Assembly: GCA_030536855.1 (NCBI GenBank)
Contig: JAUNPK010000003.1
Span: 44,551 to 108,550, forward strand
Reading direction: 5' to 3'
Source of the DNA: Eubacteriales bacterium
Lineage (GTDB): Bacteria > Bacillota > Clostridia > Lachnospirales > Lachnospiraceae
DNA: 64,000 bases
Positions 52,868 to 61,843 of this stretch are shown here, one piece after another; the stretch's first letter is position 1, and each line of letters begins with the position of its first letter. The translations under genes were made by a program, and so were the position numbers. Below the pieces are notes generated by a model. The model saw only the letters and a program-made list of their open reading frames with translations, did not search any database and was not told the DNA's origin.

Positions 52868-53111
52868 AATAGGATTAGGGTGGCAAAAGCCCATTTTGAA
52901 CAACTTGAGTGGCGAATTGCACAAAGAAAGTTGTTTGCATTCCATTGTGCTAACCGTTTCGATGAGCCTCTTAGGGCAAAAATCGTGTTCAGCAAAGGCT
53001 TCCACGATTTTTAGAGTCTCATCTCCACAGCACAAAAGTCATTTAAACAATCTTTTTTGTGCAATTTGCCACGCAAGTTTTTATACCCGCTTTTGATACC
53101 ACAATCCTATT
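52868..53111. repeat. 244-bp inverted-repeat element
   Basis: Ends AATAGGATT (52868) and AATCCTATT (to 53111). Arms of about 120 bp are clearly related along their length: ACTTGAGTGGCGAATTGCAC on the left matches the complement of GTGCAATTTGCCACGCAAGT on the right. The centre is a tight hairpin, AAAATCGTG...CACGATTTT. It has no intact protein-coding content and looks like a MITE or other non-autonomous element, or a long folded RNA. It lies between the PH-domain gene and the aldo/keto reductase gene. Confidence 0.75.
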
Positions 53112-53119
53112 ATAAATAA

Positions 53120-53142
53120 TTAGGTATTTGCGAAACGCCTAA
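53120..53142. repeat. MITE-like repeat (family copy 3, ends only)
   Basis: TTAGGTATTTGCGAAACGCC plus TAA: a near-palindrome equal to the two terminal repeats of copies 1 and 2 joined together. It is flanked by TAAATAA on both sides (53113-53119 and 53140-53146). It lies 9 bp after the 244-bp inverted repeat and 33 bp before the next gene. Confidence 0.55.
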
Positions 53143-53175
53143 ATAAAAATAATAAGAAAACGGAAAGAGGTATTT

Positions 53176-54204
53176 ATGAGTAGTGTTCGTTTAGGAAAAA
53201 CCAATATTATTGTCAATAAGAATGGATTTGGAGCTTTGCCAATTCAAAGGATAAGCACAGAAGATGCTAAACATTTGCTTAAAAAAGCATATGAGGCAGG
53301 AATCACATTTTTTGATACGGCAAGATTTTATACAGACAGCGAAGCTAAGATAGGAGAAGCATTAAGTGATGTAAGGACAAAGGTGTATATTGCAACAAAA
53401 ACCGCTGCCAGGAATGACACGGATTTTTGGAAAGATCTTGAAACGTCTCTTTCATTACTAAAGACGGATTATGTCGATTTATACCAGTTTCACAATCCTT
53501 CCTTTTGTCCGAAACCGGGAGATGGAACGGGATTATATGAGGCTATGCTTGAAGCTAAGAAGCAGGGAAAGATAAGGCACATAGGAATTACCAATCACAG
53601 GCTTAATGTGGCTAATGAGGCGCTGGATTCCGGACTTTATGAAACGTTACAGTTTCCTTTTAACTACCTTGCCACAGAGGAAGAATTTAAACTGGTGGAA
53701 AAGTGTAAATCCATGGATGTAGGCTTTATTGCTATGAAAGCCTTGTCGGGCGGACTGATTACCAATTCAGAGGTGGCTTACGCATTTCAGGCGGAGTATG
53801 ATAATGTTCTTCCTATATGGGGAGTTCAAAGAGAGCGGGAACTGGACGAATTTATAAGTTATATGGATAATCCTCCTGTTATGGATAATCATATTAGAGA
53901 GATGATTGAGAAGGACAGAAAAGAACTGGCGGGAGATTTTTGCAGGGGATGTGGGTATTGTATGCCTACGTGTCCGGCAAATATTGAAATTAATACCTGT
54001 GCCCGTATGTCCCTGCTGTTAAGAAGATCTCCATCCCAGCTGCAGCTCAACGAAGAGGGGCAGGCTAAGATGAAGAAAATAGAGGATTGTATCCACTGCG
54101 GACAGTGCAGTGCGCACTGTCCTTATGGATTGGATACACCTAAGCTGTTACAGGATAATTACAAGGATTATATGGAAGTATTGGCAGGAAAACCGTTGTA
54201 TTAG
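53176..54204 (+). CDS. Aldo/keto reductase with C-terminal 4Fe-4S domain
   Basis: 342 aa. TIM-barrel reductase with GITFFDTARFYTDSEAKIGE (Asp and Tyr of the catalytic tetrad), the lysine in KVYIATKTAA and the histidine region DLYQFHNPSF. A C-terminal ferredoxin-like part contains FCRGCGYCMPTCPANIEI and CIHCGQCSAHCPYGLDTP, two cysteine clusters for 4Fe-4S centres. This is the oxidoreductase subgroup common in anaerobes; substrate not predicted. AGAGGTATTT precedes ATG 53176. It follows two repeat elements and is 55 bp before asnB. Confidence 0.9.
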   Translation: MSSVRLGKTNIIVNKNGFGALPIQRISTEDAKHLLKKAYEAGITFFDTARFYTDSEAKIGEALSDVRTKVYIATKTAARNDTDFWKDLETSLSLLKTDYVDLYQFHNPSFCPKPGDGTGLYEAMLEAKKQGKIRHIGITNHRLNVANEALDSGLYETLQFPFNYLATEEEFKLVEKCKSMDVGFIAMKALSGGLITNSEVAYAFQAEYDNVLPIWGVQRERELDEFISYMDNPPVMDNHIREMIEKDRKELAGDFCRGCGYCMPTCPANIEINTCARMSLLLRRSPSQLQLNEEGQAKMKKIEDCIHCGQCSAHCPYGLDTPKLLQDNYKDYMEVLAGKPLY

Positions 54205-54259
54205 TCTGCCTTCTTTGCTATAATCTAATCAATTTGGAAACATAGGAGGCGGATGTTTT

Positions 54260-56116
54260 ATGTGTGGATTTGCAGGATTTACAGGATACAGGGAAGATGG
54301 TAAAGAGATACTTACCAATATGATGAACAGAATTATCCATAGAGGTCCTGACAGCGAAGGACAGTATATTGATGATAAGGCTTATATGGGCTTCAGAAGA
54401 CTTTCATTTCTTGATCTTGATAATGGAAGCCAGCCTATGTTTAATGAGAATAAGAAGATTGTAATTACATTTAATGGTGAGATATATAATTATCAGGATT
54501 TGAAGAAGGAACTTATTGAGAAGGGACATGTTTTCACCAATAATTCCGATACGGAGGTGCTTATTCACGGGTATGAGGAATATGGTGAAGGGTTGCTTAA
54601 TAAGCTTCGTGGTATGTTCGCCTTTGTTATATGGGACAGTGAGAAGGAGACTCTTTTCGGTGCAAGAGATTTCTTTGGTATAAAGCCTTTTTATTATACC
54701 ATTGTGGATAATAATATTATTTATGGTTCTGAAATAAAGAGTATTCTTGAGCATCCTTCCTACAAAAAGGAAGTTAATGAAGTGGCTTTGGAGAATTATC
54801 TTACTTTCCAGTATTCAGTTCTTCCGGAGACTTTCTTTAAGGGGATTTATAAGCTTATGCCGGGACACTATTTTACTTTCTGTAAGGGTAAGCTTACCAT
54901 CAGAAGGTATTGGGAACCAACCTTTGAGGCTGATGAGAATAAGTCTTTAGATCAGTTTGTTCAGGAGATAGATGATGTAATGCAGGACTCTGTAGAACAT
55001 CATAAAATTAGTGATGTAGAGGTAGGCTCTTTCCTCTCAAGCGGTGTGGATTCCAGTTATGTTGCGGCCACATTTAACGGGGACAAGACTTTTACCGTGG
55101 GCTTTGATTATGAGAAGTACAATGAGATTGATTATGCAAAATCTTTATCGGATAAGATTAAGATTGATAATTATTCCAAGCTGGTTTCCAGTGAGGAATA
55201 CTGGGAGGCAATTCCTAAGATTCAGTATCACATGGATGAACCTTTGGCAGACCCGGCGGCCATAGCCCTTTATTTTGTCAGCCAGACGGCATCCAAGTAT
55301 GTAAAAGCGGCTATGTCAGGAGAGGGAGCTGACGAATTTTTCGGAGGATACAACATTTACCGGGAACCTCTTGATCTTGAGAAATTCCAGAAGCTGCCAA
55401 AGGGACTCAGAAAAGCACTGGCAAACATTGTCTCTTCAATTCCGTTTAAGTTTAAGGGTAAGAATTTCCTTGTCAGGGCCAGCAAGAGTGTTGAAGAGAG
55501 ATTCATAGGAAACGCTTTTATGTTTAATGAAAAAGAGCGTGAGAAGATATTAAAAAATCCTACGGGCAAATATGACCATAAGGATCTTACAAGACCTTTC
55601 TATGATAAAGTCAAGGACAAAGATGATGTCACCAAAATGCAGTATATTGATATCAATTTCTGGCTTATAGGAGATATTCTTCTCAAGGCAGATAAGATGA
55701 GCATGGCACATTCTCTTGAAGTTAGAGTTCCGTTTATGGATAAGGAGGTGTTTAATGTTGCAAGGACACTTCCTACAAAATACAAAGTGAATAAGTCTAA
55801 TACTAAGTATGCTATGCGTAAGGCAGCAGCCAGATATGTGCCGGATATGGTAGCAGAAAAGAAGAAGCTGGGATTCCCTGTGCCTATCCGTATCTGGTTA
55901 AAGGATGATAAATATTACAATATGATTAAAAAAGCATTTTCAAGTGAAGCTGCCAAGAAGTTTTTCAATACAGGGGAACTTATTAAGTATCTGGATGACC
56001 ATAAGGAAGGCAAGGCAGATAATTCAAGAAAGATTTGGACTGTATATATGTTCCTTGTGTGGTATGATGACTTTTTTAAGGAAGATGGTTATGCAGCCAG
56101 ACATGGTGTGGCATAA
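54260..56116 (+). CDS. asnB: Asparagine synthetase (glutamine-hydrolysing)
   Basis: 618 aa. The N-terminal class II amidotransferase has nucleophile Cys2 in MCGFAGFTG, RRLSFLDL and FNGEIYNYQDL. The synthetase domain has the PP-loop-type VGSFLSSGVDSSYVAA, then the acidic SGEGADEFFGGY and the late RVPFMDKEV. It makes asparagine from aspartate, glutamine and ATP. AGGAGGCGG precedes ATG 54260. Length fits the bacterial AsnB/AsnO group. No other asparagine genes nearby. Confidence 0.95.
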   Translation: MCGFAGFTGYREDGKEILTNMMNRIIHRGPDSEGQYIDDKAYMGFRRLSFLDLDNGSQPMFNENKKIVITFNGEIYNYQDLKKELIEKGHVFTNNSDTEVLIHGYEEYGEGLLNKLRGMFAFVIWDSEKETLFGARDFFGIKPFYYTIVDNNIIYGSEIKSILEHPSYKKEVNEVALENYLTFQYSVLPETFFKGIYKLMPGHYFTFCKGKLTIRRYWEPTFEADENKSLDQFVQEIDDVMQDSVEHHKISDVEVGSFLSSGVDSSYVAATFNGDKTFTVGFDYEKYNEIDYAKSLSDKIKIDNYSKLVSSEEYWEAIPKIQYHMDEPLADPAAIALYFVSQTASKYVKAAMSGEGADEFFGGYNIYREPLDLEKFQKLPKGLRKALANIVSSIPFKFKGKNFLVRASKSVEERFIGNAFMFNEKEREKILKNPTGKYDHKDLTRPFYDKVKDKDDVTKMQYIDINFWLIGDILLKADKMSMAHSLEVRVPFMDKEVFNVARTLPTKYKVNKSNTKYAMRKAAARYVPDMVAEKKKLGFPVPIRIWLKDDKYYNMIKKAFSSEAAKKFFNTGELIKYLDDHKEGKADNSRKIWTVYMFLVWYDDFFKEDGYAARHGVA

Positions 56117-56252
56117 AGCTTTATTTACAAACATCTAAATATACTATATAATTACTAGTAATTTTTGGTGTTTTCAGATGTTAGCATGAGTACCCGTTAA
56201 TCGGGGTAATTATACCAAAGAATTATTGCAAGGCAGAAATGGAGGATTAGTT

Positions 56253-57461
56253 ATGGAAAAGATTAAGATGACAACACCTTTGGTAGAGATGGACGGAGAT
56301 GAGATGACAAGAGTTTTATGGAAGTTGATCAAGGATGAATTGCTTCTACCATTTATTGACCTTAATACAGAGTATTACGATCTTGGTCTTGTCCACAGAA
56401 ATGAGACTAATGATCAGGTTACCATTGACTCTGCAGAGGCTACAAAAAAATATGGCGTTGCGGTAAAGTGTGCCACCATCACTCCTAATGCTGCCAGAAT
56501 GACAGAATACAATTTAAAGGAAATGTATAAGAGTCCTAACGGTACAATCAGAGCAATTCTTGACGGAACAGTATTCAGAGCTCCGATTATTGTTAAGGGT
56601 ATTGAACCATATATTAAGACATGGAAGAAGCCTATTACAATAGCAAGACATGCTTACGGAGATGTATATAAGGCTTCCGAGATGAAGGTTTCAGGTCCTG
56701 GTAAGGCAGAACTTGTATTTACGGATGAGAATGGAAATGAGACAAGAGAACTTATCCACAATTTCAAGGGTGCAGGTATTCTTCAGGGAATGCATAATCT
56801 TGAGGGTTCAATTGAGAGCTTTGCAAGAAGCTGCTTTAATTTTGCCATAGATACAAAGCAGGATCTCTGGTTTGCTACAAAGGATACAATTTCTAAGAAA
56901 TATGACCATACATTTAAGGATATTTTCCAGGAAATCTACGATAAGGAATACGCAGATAAGTTTAATGAGTTAGGTATTGAGTATTTCTATACATTGATTG
57001 ATGATGCGGTTGCCAGAGTTGTTCGTTCTGAAGGTGGATATATCTGGGCCTGCAAGAATTATGACGGTGATGTTATGTCAGATATGCTTGCAACAGCATT
57101 TGGCTCATTATCAATGATGACATCCGTTCTGGTATCACCTAACGGATATTATGAGTATGAAGCTGCTCACGGAACAGTTCAGAGACATTATTATAAGCAT
57201 CTTAAGGGCGAGGAGACATCAACTAATCCTATAGCTACCATATATGCATGGACAGGGGCTTTAAGAAAGAGAGGAGAGCTTGATGGCATTCCTGAACTTG
57301 GAAAATTTGCCGATGCTTTGGAAAGAGCATGCGTTAAAACAATCGAAGATGGTAAGATGACGAAGGATCTTGCATTGATTACAACTTTAGACAATCCTGT
57401 AACACTTAATACTCAGGACTTCATTAAAGCTGTAAGAGAGACACTAGAAGGTCTTTTGTAA
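56253..57461 (+). CDS. icd: NADP-dependent isocitrate dehydrogenase (eukaryotic-type subfamily)
   Basis: 402 aa from ATG 56253, with GGAGGA upstream. [19 protein letters not shown] at the N-terminus and [16 protein letters not shown] are typical of the homodimeric, eukaryote-like IDH subfamily rather than the E. coli type. The substrate/metal region has [13 protein letters not shown] and [12 protein letters not shown]; the NADP-site phrase [14 protein letters not shown] is also clear. It makes 2-oxoglutarate, giving a glutamate precursor and NADPH in an anaerobe with a partial TCA cycle. It follows asnB after 136 bp that contain a weak TACCC/GGGTA hairpin. Confidence 0.93.
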   Translation: MEKIKMTTPLVEMDGDEMTRVLWKLIKDELLLPFIDLNTEYYDLGLVHRNETNDQVTIDSAEATKKYGVAVKCATITPNAARMTEYNLKEMYKSPNGTIRAILDGTVFRAPIIVKGIEPYIKTWKKPITIARHAYGDVYKASEMKVSGPGKAELVFTDENGNETRELIHNFKGAGILQGMHNLEGSIESFARSCFNFAIDTKQDLWFATKDTISKKYDHTFKDIFQEIYDKEYADKFNELGIEYFYTLIDDAVARVVRSEGGYIWACKNYDGDVMSDMLATAFGSLSMMTSVLVSPNGYYEYEAAHGTVQRHYYKHLKGEETSTNPIATIYAWTGALRKRGELDGIPELGKFADALERACVKTIEDGKMTKDLALITTLDNPVTLNTQDFIKAVRETLEGLL

Positions 57462-57489
57462 TTATTTTTTAGATATGAGGGGTGTTGAA

Positions 57490-58095
57490 GTGAATATTTT
57501 TGATGTTACATTCAGGGGTATGAATATTAATCAGTTAGCAGTCTGGTTTTTTATCTACAGTTTCTTTGGCTGGGCAATGGAGTGCGTTGTTATCAGAAAA
57601 CAGCTGGGGTATTGGGAAAACAGAGGCTTTGCGAAGCTGCCTTTCTGTGTAATATACGGATTTGGTGTATTTATTGCTTTTAATATTTTTGCACCCATAG
57701 AGAATAATTATGTGGCTCTTTATATAGCGGGAGCGATTGCCGCAACAGCATTTGAGTTTCTTACAGCTCAGGTTATGTTAAAGCTGTTCGGAGAGGTATG
57801 GTGGAATTATGACCACTTAAGATTTAATTACAAGGGAATTATATGCCTTCAGAGTACTCTGGGATGGGGTGTGCTGGCAGTGCTGATTTTCGGTGTGTTA
57901 AATAAAATCATTGAGAGACTGGTACTTTCCATAGATATGAGGATAGTAATGCCTCTTTCCGTAATTCTTGTTGTTTCTTACCTTACAGATTTTACTTATC
58001 ATTTCACTAAAAATCTTAATAAGAAGAGAGCAAGTGATGCTGTGGAGATAGAGTCAGAAAGAATGGAAGAATTTGCAGAAATCTTTCGCAGATAA
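57490..58095 (+). CDS. CmpB-like (putative ABC transporter type IV) membrane protein
   Basis: About 201 aa from GTG 57490, chosen because GAGGGG (57477-57482) is 7 nt before it; the ATG at 57475 overlaps that site. It has about five membrane helices. Features include FFIYSFFGWAMECVVIR, LPFCVIYGFGVF and the LFGEVWWNYDHLRFNYKG segment, the hallmark of the PF06541/CmpB family. Family function is uncertain despite the transporter label. It sits 29 bp after icd and 34 bp before a membrane phosphodiesterase gene. Confidence 0.8.
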   Translation: MNIFDVTFRGMNINQLAVWFFIYSFFGWAMECVVIRKQLGYWENRGFAKLPFCVIYGFGVFIAFNIFAPIENNYVALYIAGAIAATAFEFLTAQVMLKLFGEVWWNYDHLRFNYKGIICLQSTLGWGVLAVLIFGVLNKIIERLVLSIDMRIVMPLSVILVVSYLTDFTYHFTKNLNKKRASDAVEIESERMEEFAEIFRR

Positions 58096-58128
58096 AATTT
58101 GTTAATGGCTGGTTGATACGGGGTCGCT

Positions 58129-59937
58129 ATGTTTGATAATTATAAGAACAGATTTAAGTTGTTACATGATAGTAAGAGAAATGCAGTATTGTTTGAAATA
58201 ACTTACAAGCTTGCGGCAACAGCCATAGTGTACCCACTTGTGATTCTCGTTATCAATTTGTGTATGAAGGCAGCAGGAGTCCGCTATCTTACTAACGAGT
58301 ATATTTATAAAGCTGTAATTAATCCAATTGTTATTATTGGATTAATTGCAGCTGTTCTTTTATTTGTAGCCTATTGCACATACGAAATGTCATATCTTGC
58401 TATATGTTTTGAAACAAAGCGAAAAGGTTACAATGCGTCAATTATAGATAATATGTATAATGCACTGCTTAGAATGAAGAAACTTGCAGGGATGAAAATT
58501 GTACCATTGTTTTTGTTTTATTTTTTTTCCATTATATTTGTGAATGTTACTACGGTATGTAATATTGTTTTTTCCCAGACAACATTTAACCTGTTTAAGT
58601 TGTATGTATGGCGTAATGGGTTATTGGTAAAAGTGGCTATTGTCATTGCCATTGCCATAATATATGCAATTGTTATCCTTGGTATATACAGTTTTAATAT
58701 ATACGTTTTAGAGGGCAAGAATTTCAGAGATTCTTATAAAAAAAGTGTTTTTCTGGTGAGAAAACATCCGGTAGGCACAATAGGAACAATAGTGATTTAT
58801 AATTTACGTGTATTAATTGCTATTATGGCAATATATGCTGTTATATCTGTTGTTCTTGTAGTGGGAGTAAAAATTCTTAATATGGCTTATATGGGAAGTG
58901 CGGTATATCTGTCAGTTCTTAAAGGCGTAAAGCTGTGCGTAAAACTGCTTCTGGTATATGTGGCTATTCCCATGACATTTTCTGCAATTTCCGCAATGTA
59001 CTATAAGTATTCAGATGAGAAGGATATTGATTTTGAATTTGTGGATATAGAAGAAGGCTCCGCAAGACGTAACAGGATAATTTATAAAGGGATTTTGATA
59101 ATTTCCGCAATTTTGGTTATCTCATACATTGCTATATCAGTTAACAGAAATCCTTTTGAAAATGTTGCTATATTCCATGAGACGAAAATTTCAGCCCATA
59201 GAGGATATTCTGTGGCAGCTCCTGAAAATACGTTGGCTGCCTTTCGTGAAGCCATTGACAGTATGGCAGATGAGATTGAATTGGATGTCCAGATGACAAA
59301 GGATGGAATACTTGTGGTTATGCATGATTCTTCTGCTTACAGGACATGCGGCGTGGACAGAAATATATCAGATATGACTTATAAGGAGGTAAGACAGCTT
59401 GATGCAGGCTCCTGGTATGGAGAGGAGTTTGCGGGAGAAAGGGTTCCTTCTTTGGCAGAGGTGCTTGAACTGGCAAAAGGAAAAATAGACCTTAATATTG
59501 AAATTAAGGCGGATAATAATAAACAGATGATAGCCAAAAAAGCAGTTAACCTTATAAAAAGATACGGGATGGAAGAATCCTGTGTAATCACATCCTTTGA
59601 TTATGATATACTTAAGGAAGTGAAGGCTGTGGATAAGGACATACAGGTGGGTTATATTTTATCTGTTGCATATGGCAATTTTTATGAGATGGATGATGTG
59701 GATTTCTTTAGCGTAAGCGCCTCCTTCCTTACTAAAAATGTGGTGGATGCCATTCACAATTCGGGTAAGCAGGTATATGTATGGACTGTTAACAATGAAA
59801 GTTCTATTAAGAATCTGACTAATAAGGGAGTAGATAATATTATCACTGACGAGCCCGTTCTTGCGAGAGAGACAATATATGCCAGGGACACAAGCGAAAC
59901 TATGATTAATATGATAAAATATGTATTTAACAGATAG
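58129..59937 (+). CDS. Membrane glycerophosphodiester phosphodiesterase
   Basis: 602 aa. The first about 340 residues form a multi-span membrane region (about 6-8 helices) of the GPDPase-membrane family. A C-terminal catalytic TIM barrel starts ISAHRGYSVAAPENTLAAF with the His and acidic catalytic residues, then EIELDVQMTKDGILVVMHD and the later NIEIKADNN. It hydrolyses glycerophosphodiesters or related lipid/teichoic-acid head groups. ATG 58129 has GGGGTCG upstream. Length matches other two-domain members. ptsI begins 43 bp downstream. Confidence 0.88.
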   Translation: MFDNYKNRFKLLHDSKRNAVLFEITYKLAATAIVYPLVILVINLCMKAAGVRYLTNEYIYKAVINPIVIIGLIAAVLLFVAYCTYEMSYLAICFETKRKGYNASIIDNMYNALLRMKKLAGMKIVPLFLFYFFSIIFVNVTTVCNIVFSQTTFNLFKLYVWRNGLLVKVAIVIAIAIIYAIVILGIYSFNIYVLEGKNFRDSYKKSVFLVRKHPVGTIGTIVIYNLRVLIAIMAIYAVISVVLVVGVKILNMAYMGSAVYLSVLKGVKLCVKLLLVYVAIPMTFSAISAMYYKYSDEKDIDFEFVDIEEGSARRNRIIYKGILIISAILVISYIAISVNRNPFENVAIFHETKISAHRGYSVAAPENTLAAFREAIDSMADEIELDVQMTKDGILVVMHDSSAYRTCGVDRNISDMTYKEVRQLDAGSWYGEEFAGERVPSLAEVLELAKGKIDLNIEIKADNNKQMIAKKAVNLIKRYGMEESCVITSFDYDILKEVKAVDKDIQVGYILSVAYGNFYEMDDVDFFSVSASFLTKNVVDAIHNSGKQVYVWTVNNESSIKNLTNKGVDNIITDEPVLARETIYARDTSETMINMIKYVFNR

Positions 59938-59979
59938 GTATGGGAAATCTTATTTATAAGATACGGATAGGAGAAGAAT

Positions 59980-61701
59980 ATGTTAAGGGGTATAGGAACA
60001 TCAAAGGGTATAGGAATAGGAAAGGCGTTAGTTCTTCCAAAGGAAAATATCGTTATAAGTAATAAAACCATAGAAGATGTGGACGGGGAAATACAGCGTT
60101 TTCAAGATGCCACAGATTGTTTTATAAAAGAAACTGAAAAATTAATTGAAAATTTAATAAACAAACTTAATGGGAATGACAGGAATGCGGCGGTTCTTAA
60201 AAATCAACTTTACCTTGTGAAAGATGTGGAACTGATTAAGGGGATAGAGTCATCAATAAGAGACAAAAAGCTTAATGGTGAGGCTGCTGTTGACGAAACC
60301 TGTAATGGGCTTATAAGTATGTTTGCAGGGATGGACAGTGAGGCAATGCGCCAGAGAGTCGCAGATATAGAAGATATGAAAAACAGGCTTATAAGGATAA
60401 TGCAGGGAATAACTGACATAGATCTTACACGTTTGCCTGATAATACTATTATTATAGCGGAGGAAATTCATCCTTCCGTGACGGCTTCAATGGATACGGA
60501 GCACGTCGTGGGAATTATATCCGAAAGGGGTGGAGAGACATCTCACGCATCAATTCTTGCAAGGGCTTTAGAGATACCGGCAGTATTAAGCGTAAAAGAT
60601 ATATGCAGCCTTGTGAATAATGGTGATGAAATTATTGTTGACGGTGCATATGGAGAAGTATTTGTAAGTCCAATTGAAAGGACTATCCGGATATATGAGA
60701 AAAAGAAAGCTCAATATGAGGAAAGTGTAAGGGAACTTAAGGAGTTTATCAATAAACAGACGGAGAGTGCCGATGGACATCGTTATATGCTTGCAGCCAA
60801 TATAGGAAATGCAGAGGAAGCAGCAAAAGCTGTGGCAAACGGAGCTGAGGGTGTGGGTTTGTTTAGAACGGAATTTTTATTTATGAATGGAAATTCTATG
60901 CCAACAGAACAGCAGCAGTTTGAAGAGTATAAAAAGGCAGCGGTATTACTTAAGGGAAAACCCCTTACAATAAGAACCTTGGATATAGGTGGGGATAAAG
61001 ATATACCTTATATGGGACTTACAAAAGAAACTAATCCGTTTCTTGGTTACAGGGCAATCCGTTTCTGTCTGGACAGAGTTGACATTTTTACTACGCAGCT
61101 GAAAGCTATACTAAGAGCCAGTGCTTATGGAAATATAAGAATACTTATTCCTATGGTAACTTCCTTGTCAGAGATTCTTGCAGTTAAGAGGCTTGTTAAA
61201 GGAATCTGTAAGTCACTTGATAAGGATGATATAAAGTATGATAAAGATATAAAAATCGGAGTGATGATTGAGACACCTGCGGCAGCAGTAATGGCAGATG
61301 TTCTTGCCGGTGAGGCGGATTTTTTCTCTATAGGTACCAACGATTTGACACAGTATATGCTTGCCGTGGACAGGGGTAATGAAAATGTGGCTTATCTTTA
61401 TTCTGTTTTTAATCCGGCAGTGCTCAGAGTTATAAAGAATATCATAGATTGTGCACATGAGAAAAGTATTGAGGTTGGGATGTGCGGAGAAGCAGCGGGT
61501 AATGAGTATATGATTCCTCTTCTCATTGCAATGGGACTTGATGAATTTAGTGTAACTTACAGTAAAGTTCCGGAAACAAGAAAGAATATTGCATCATGGA
61601 CCATAAAAGAGTCGCTTTCAATACTTGATACAGTACTGGGCTTTAGTGAAGAAAAGGAAGTCTCCAACTATCTAAACGATTATATTATGGGGAGACATTG
61701 A
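59980..61701 (+). CDS. ptsI: PTS enzyme I (phosphoenolpyruvate-protein phosphotransferase)
   Basis: 573 aa. N-terminal GIGTSKGIGIGKALVL, then the phosphohistidine domain with the active His in RGGETSHASILARALEIPAV. The PEP-binding barrel has GVGLFRTEFLFMN, FFSIGTNDLTQYMLAVDRGN and the catalytic cysteine in GMCGEAAGNEY. It starts the sugar PTS phosphate relay by phosphorylating HPr. No ptsH or sugar permease gene adjoins it, unlike most ptsHI operons. GGAGAAG precedes ATG 59980. Homologous to PpdK in its swivelling and barrel domains. Confidence 0.94.
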   Translation: MLRGIGTSKGIGIGKALVLPKENIVISNKTIEDVDGEIQRFQDATDCFIKETEKLIENLINKLNGNDRNAAVLKNQLYLVKDVELIKGIESSIRDKKLNGEAAVDETCNGLISMFAGMDSEAMRQRVADIEDMKNRLIRIMQGITDIDLTRLPDNTIIIAEEIHPSVTASMDTEHVVGIISERGGETSHASILARALEIPAVLSVKDICSLVNNGDEIIVDGAYGEVFVSPIERTIRIYEKKKAQYEESVRELKEFINKQTESADGHRYMLAANIGNAEEAAKAVANGAEGVGLFRTEFLFMNGNSMPTEQQQFEEYKKAAVLLKGKPLTIRTLDIGGDKDIPYMGLTKETNPFLGYRAIRFCLDRVDIFTTQLKAILRASAYGNIRILIPMVTSLSEILAVKRLVKGICKSLDKDDIKYDKDIKIGVMIETPAAAVMADVLAGEADFFSIGTNDLTQYMLAVDRGNENVAYLYSVFNPAVLRVIKNIIDCAHEKSIEVGMCGEAAGNEYMIPLLIAMGLDEFSVTYSKVPETRKNIASWTIKESLSILDTVLGFSEEKEVSNYLNDYIMGRH

Positions 61702-61728
61702 ATAAGCGGTTAAAGTTACAGATGCTAA

Positions 61729-61810
61729 ACACCGGCGTTTGCAAATAGTCCGGCTTGTAATATAGTAAAAACGCATAACTGTCCGGCGACAAATGTCATT
61801 TTGCAAAAGT
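61729..61810. repeat. MITE-like repeat (family copy 4, diverged)
   Basis: GGCGTTTGCAAATAG at the left and CATTTTGCAAAAG at the right, with an internal GGCTTGTAATATAGTA that matches TGCTTGCAATATAGTA of copy 1, and CGCATAACTGTCC matching GCACAACTGTTC. It lies between ptsI and hflX. Degenerate, so the family assignment is tentative. Confidence 0.45.
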
Positions 61811-61843
61811 CTGAGAAATTATTGTTATGAAAGGAAAATTTTT

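Noticed and set aside
52784-53096. Two short plus-strand reading frames (76 and 84 aa)
   Set aside because: Both lie mainly inside the 244-bp inverted repeat and resemble no protein; coding appearance is a by-product of the repeat.
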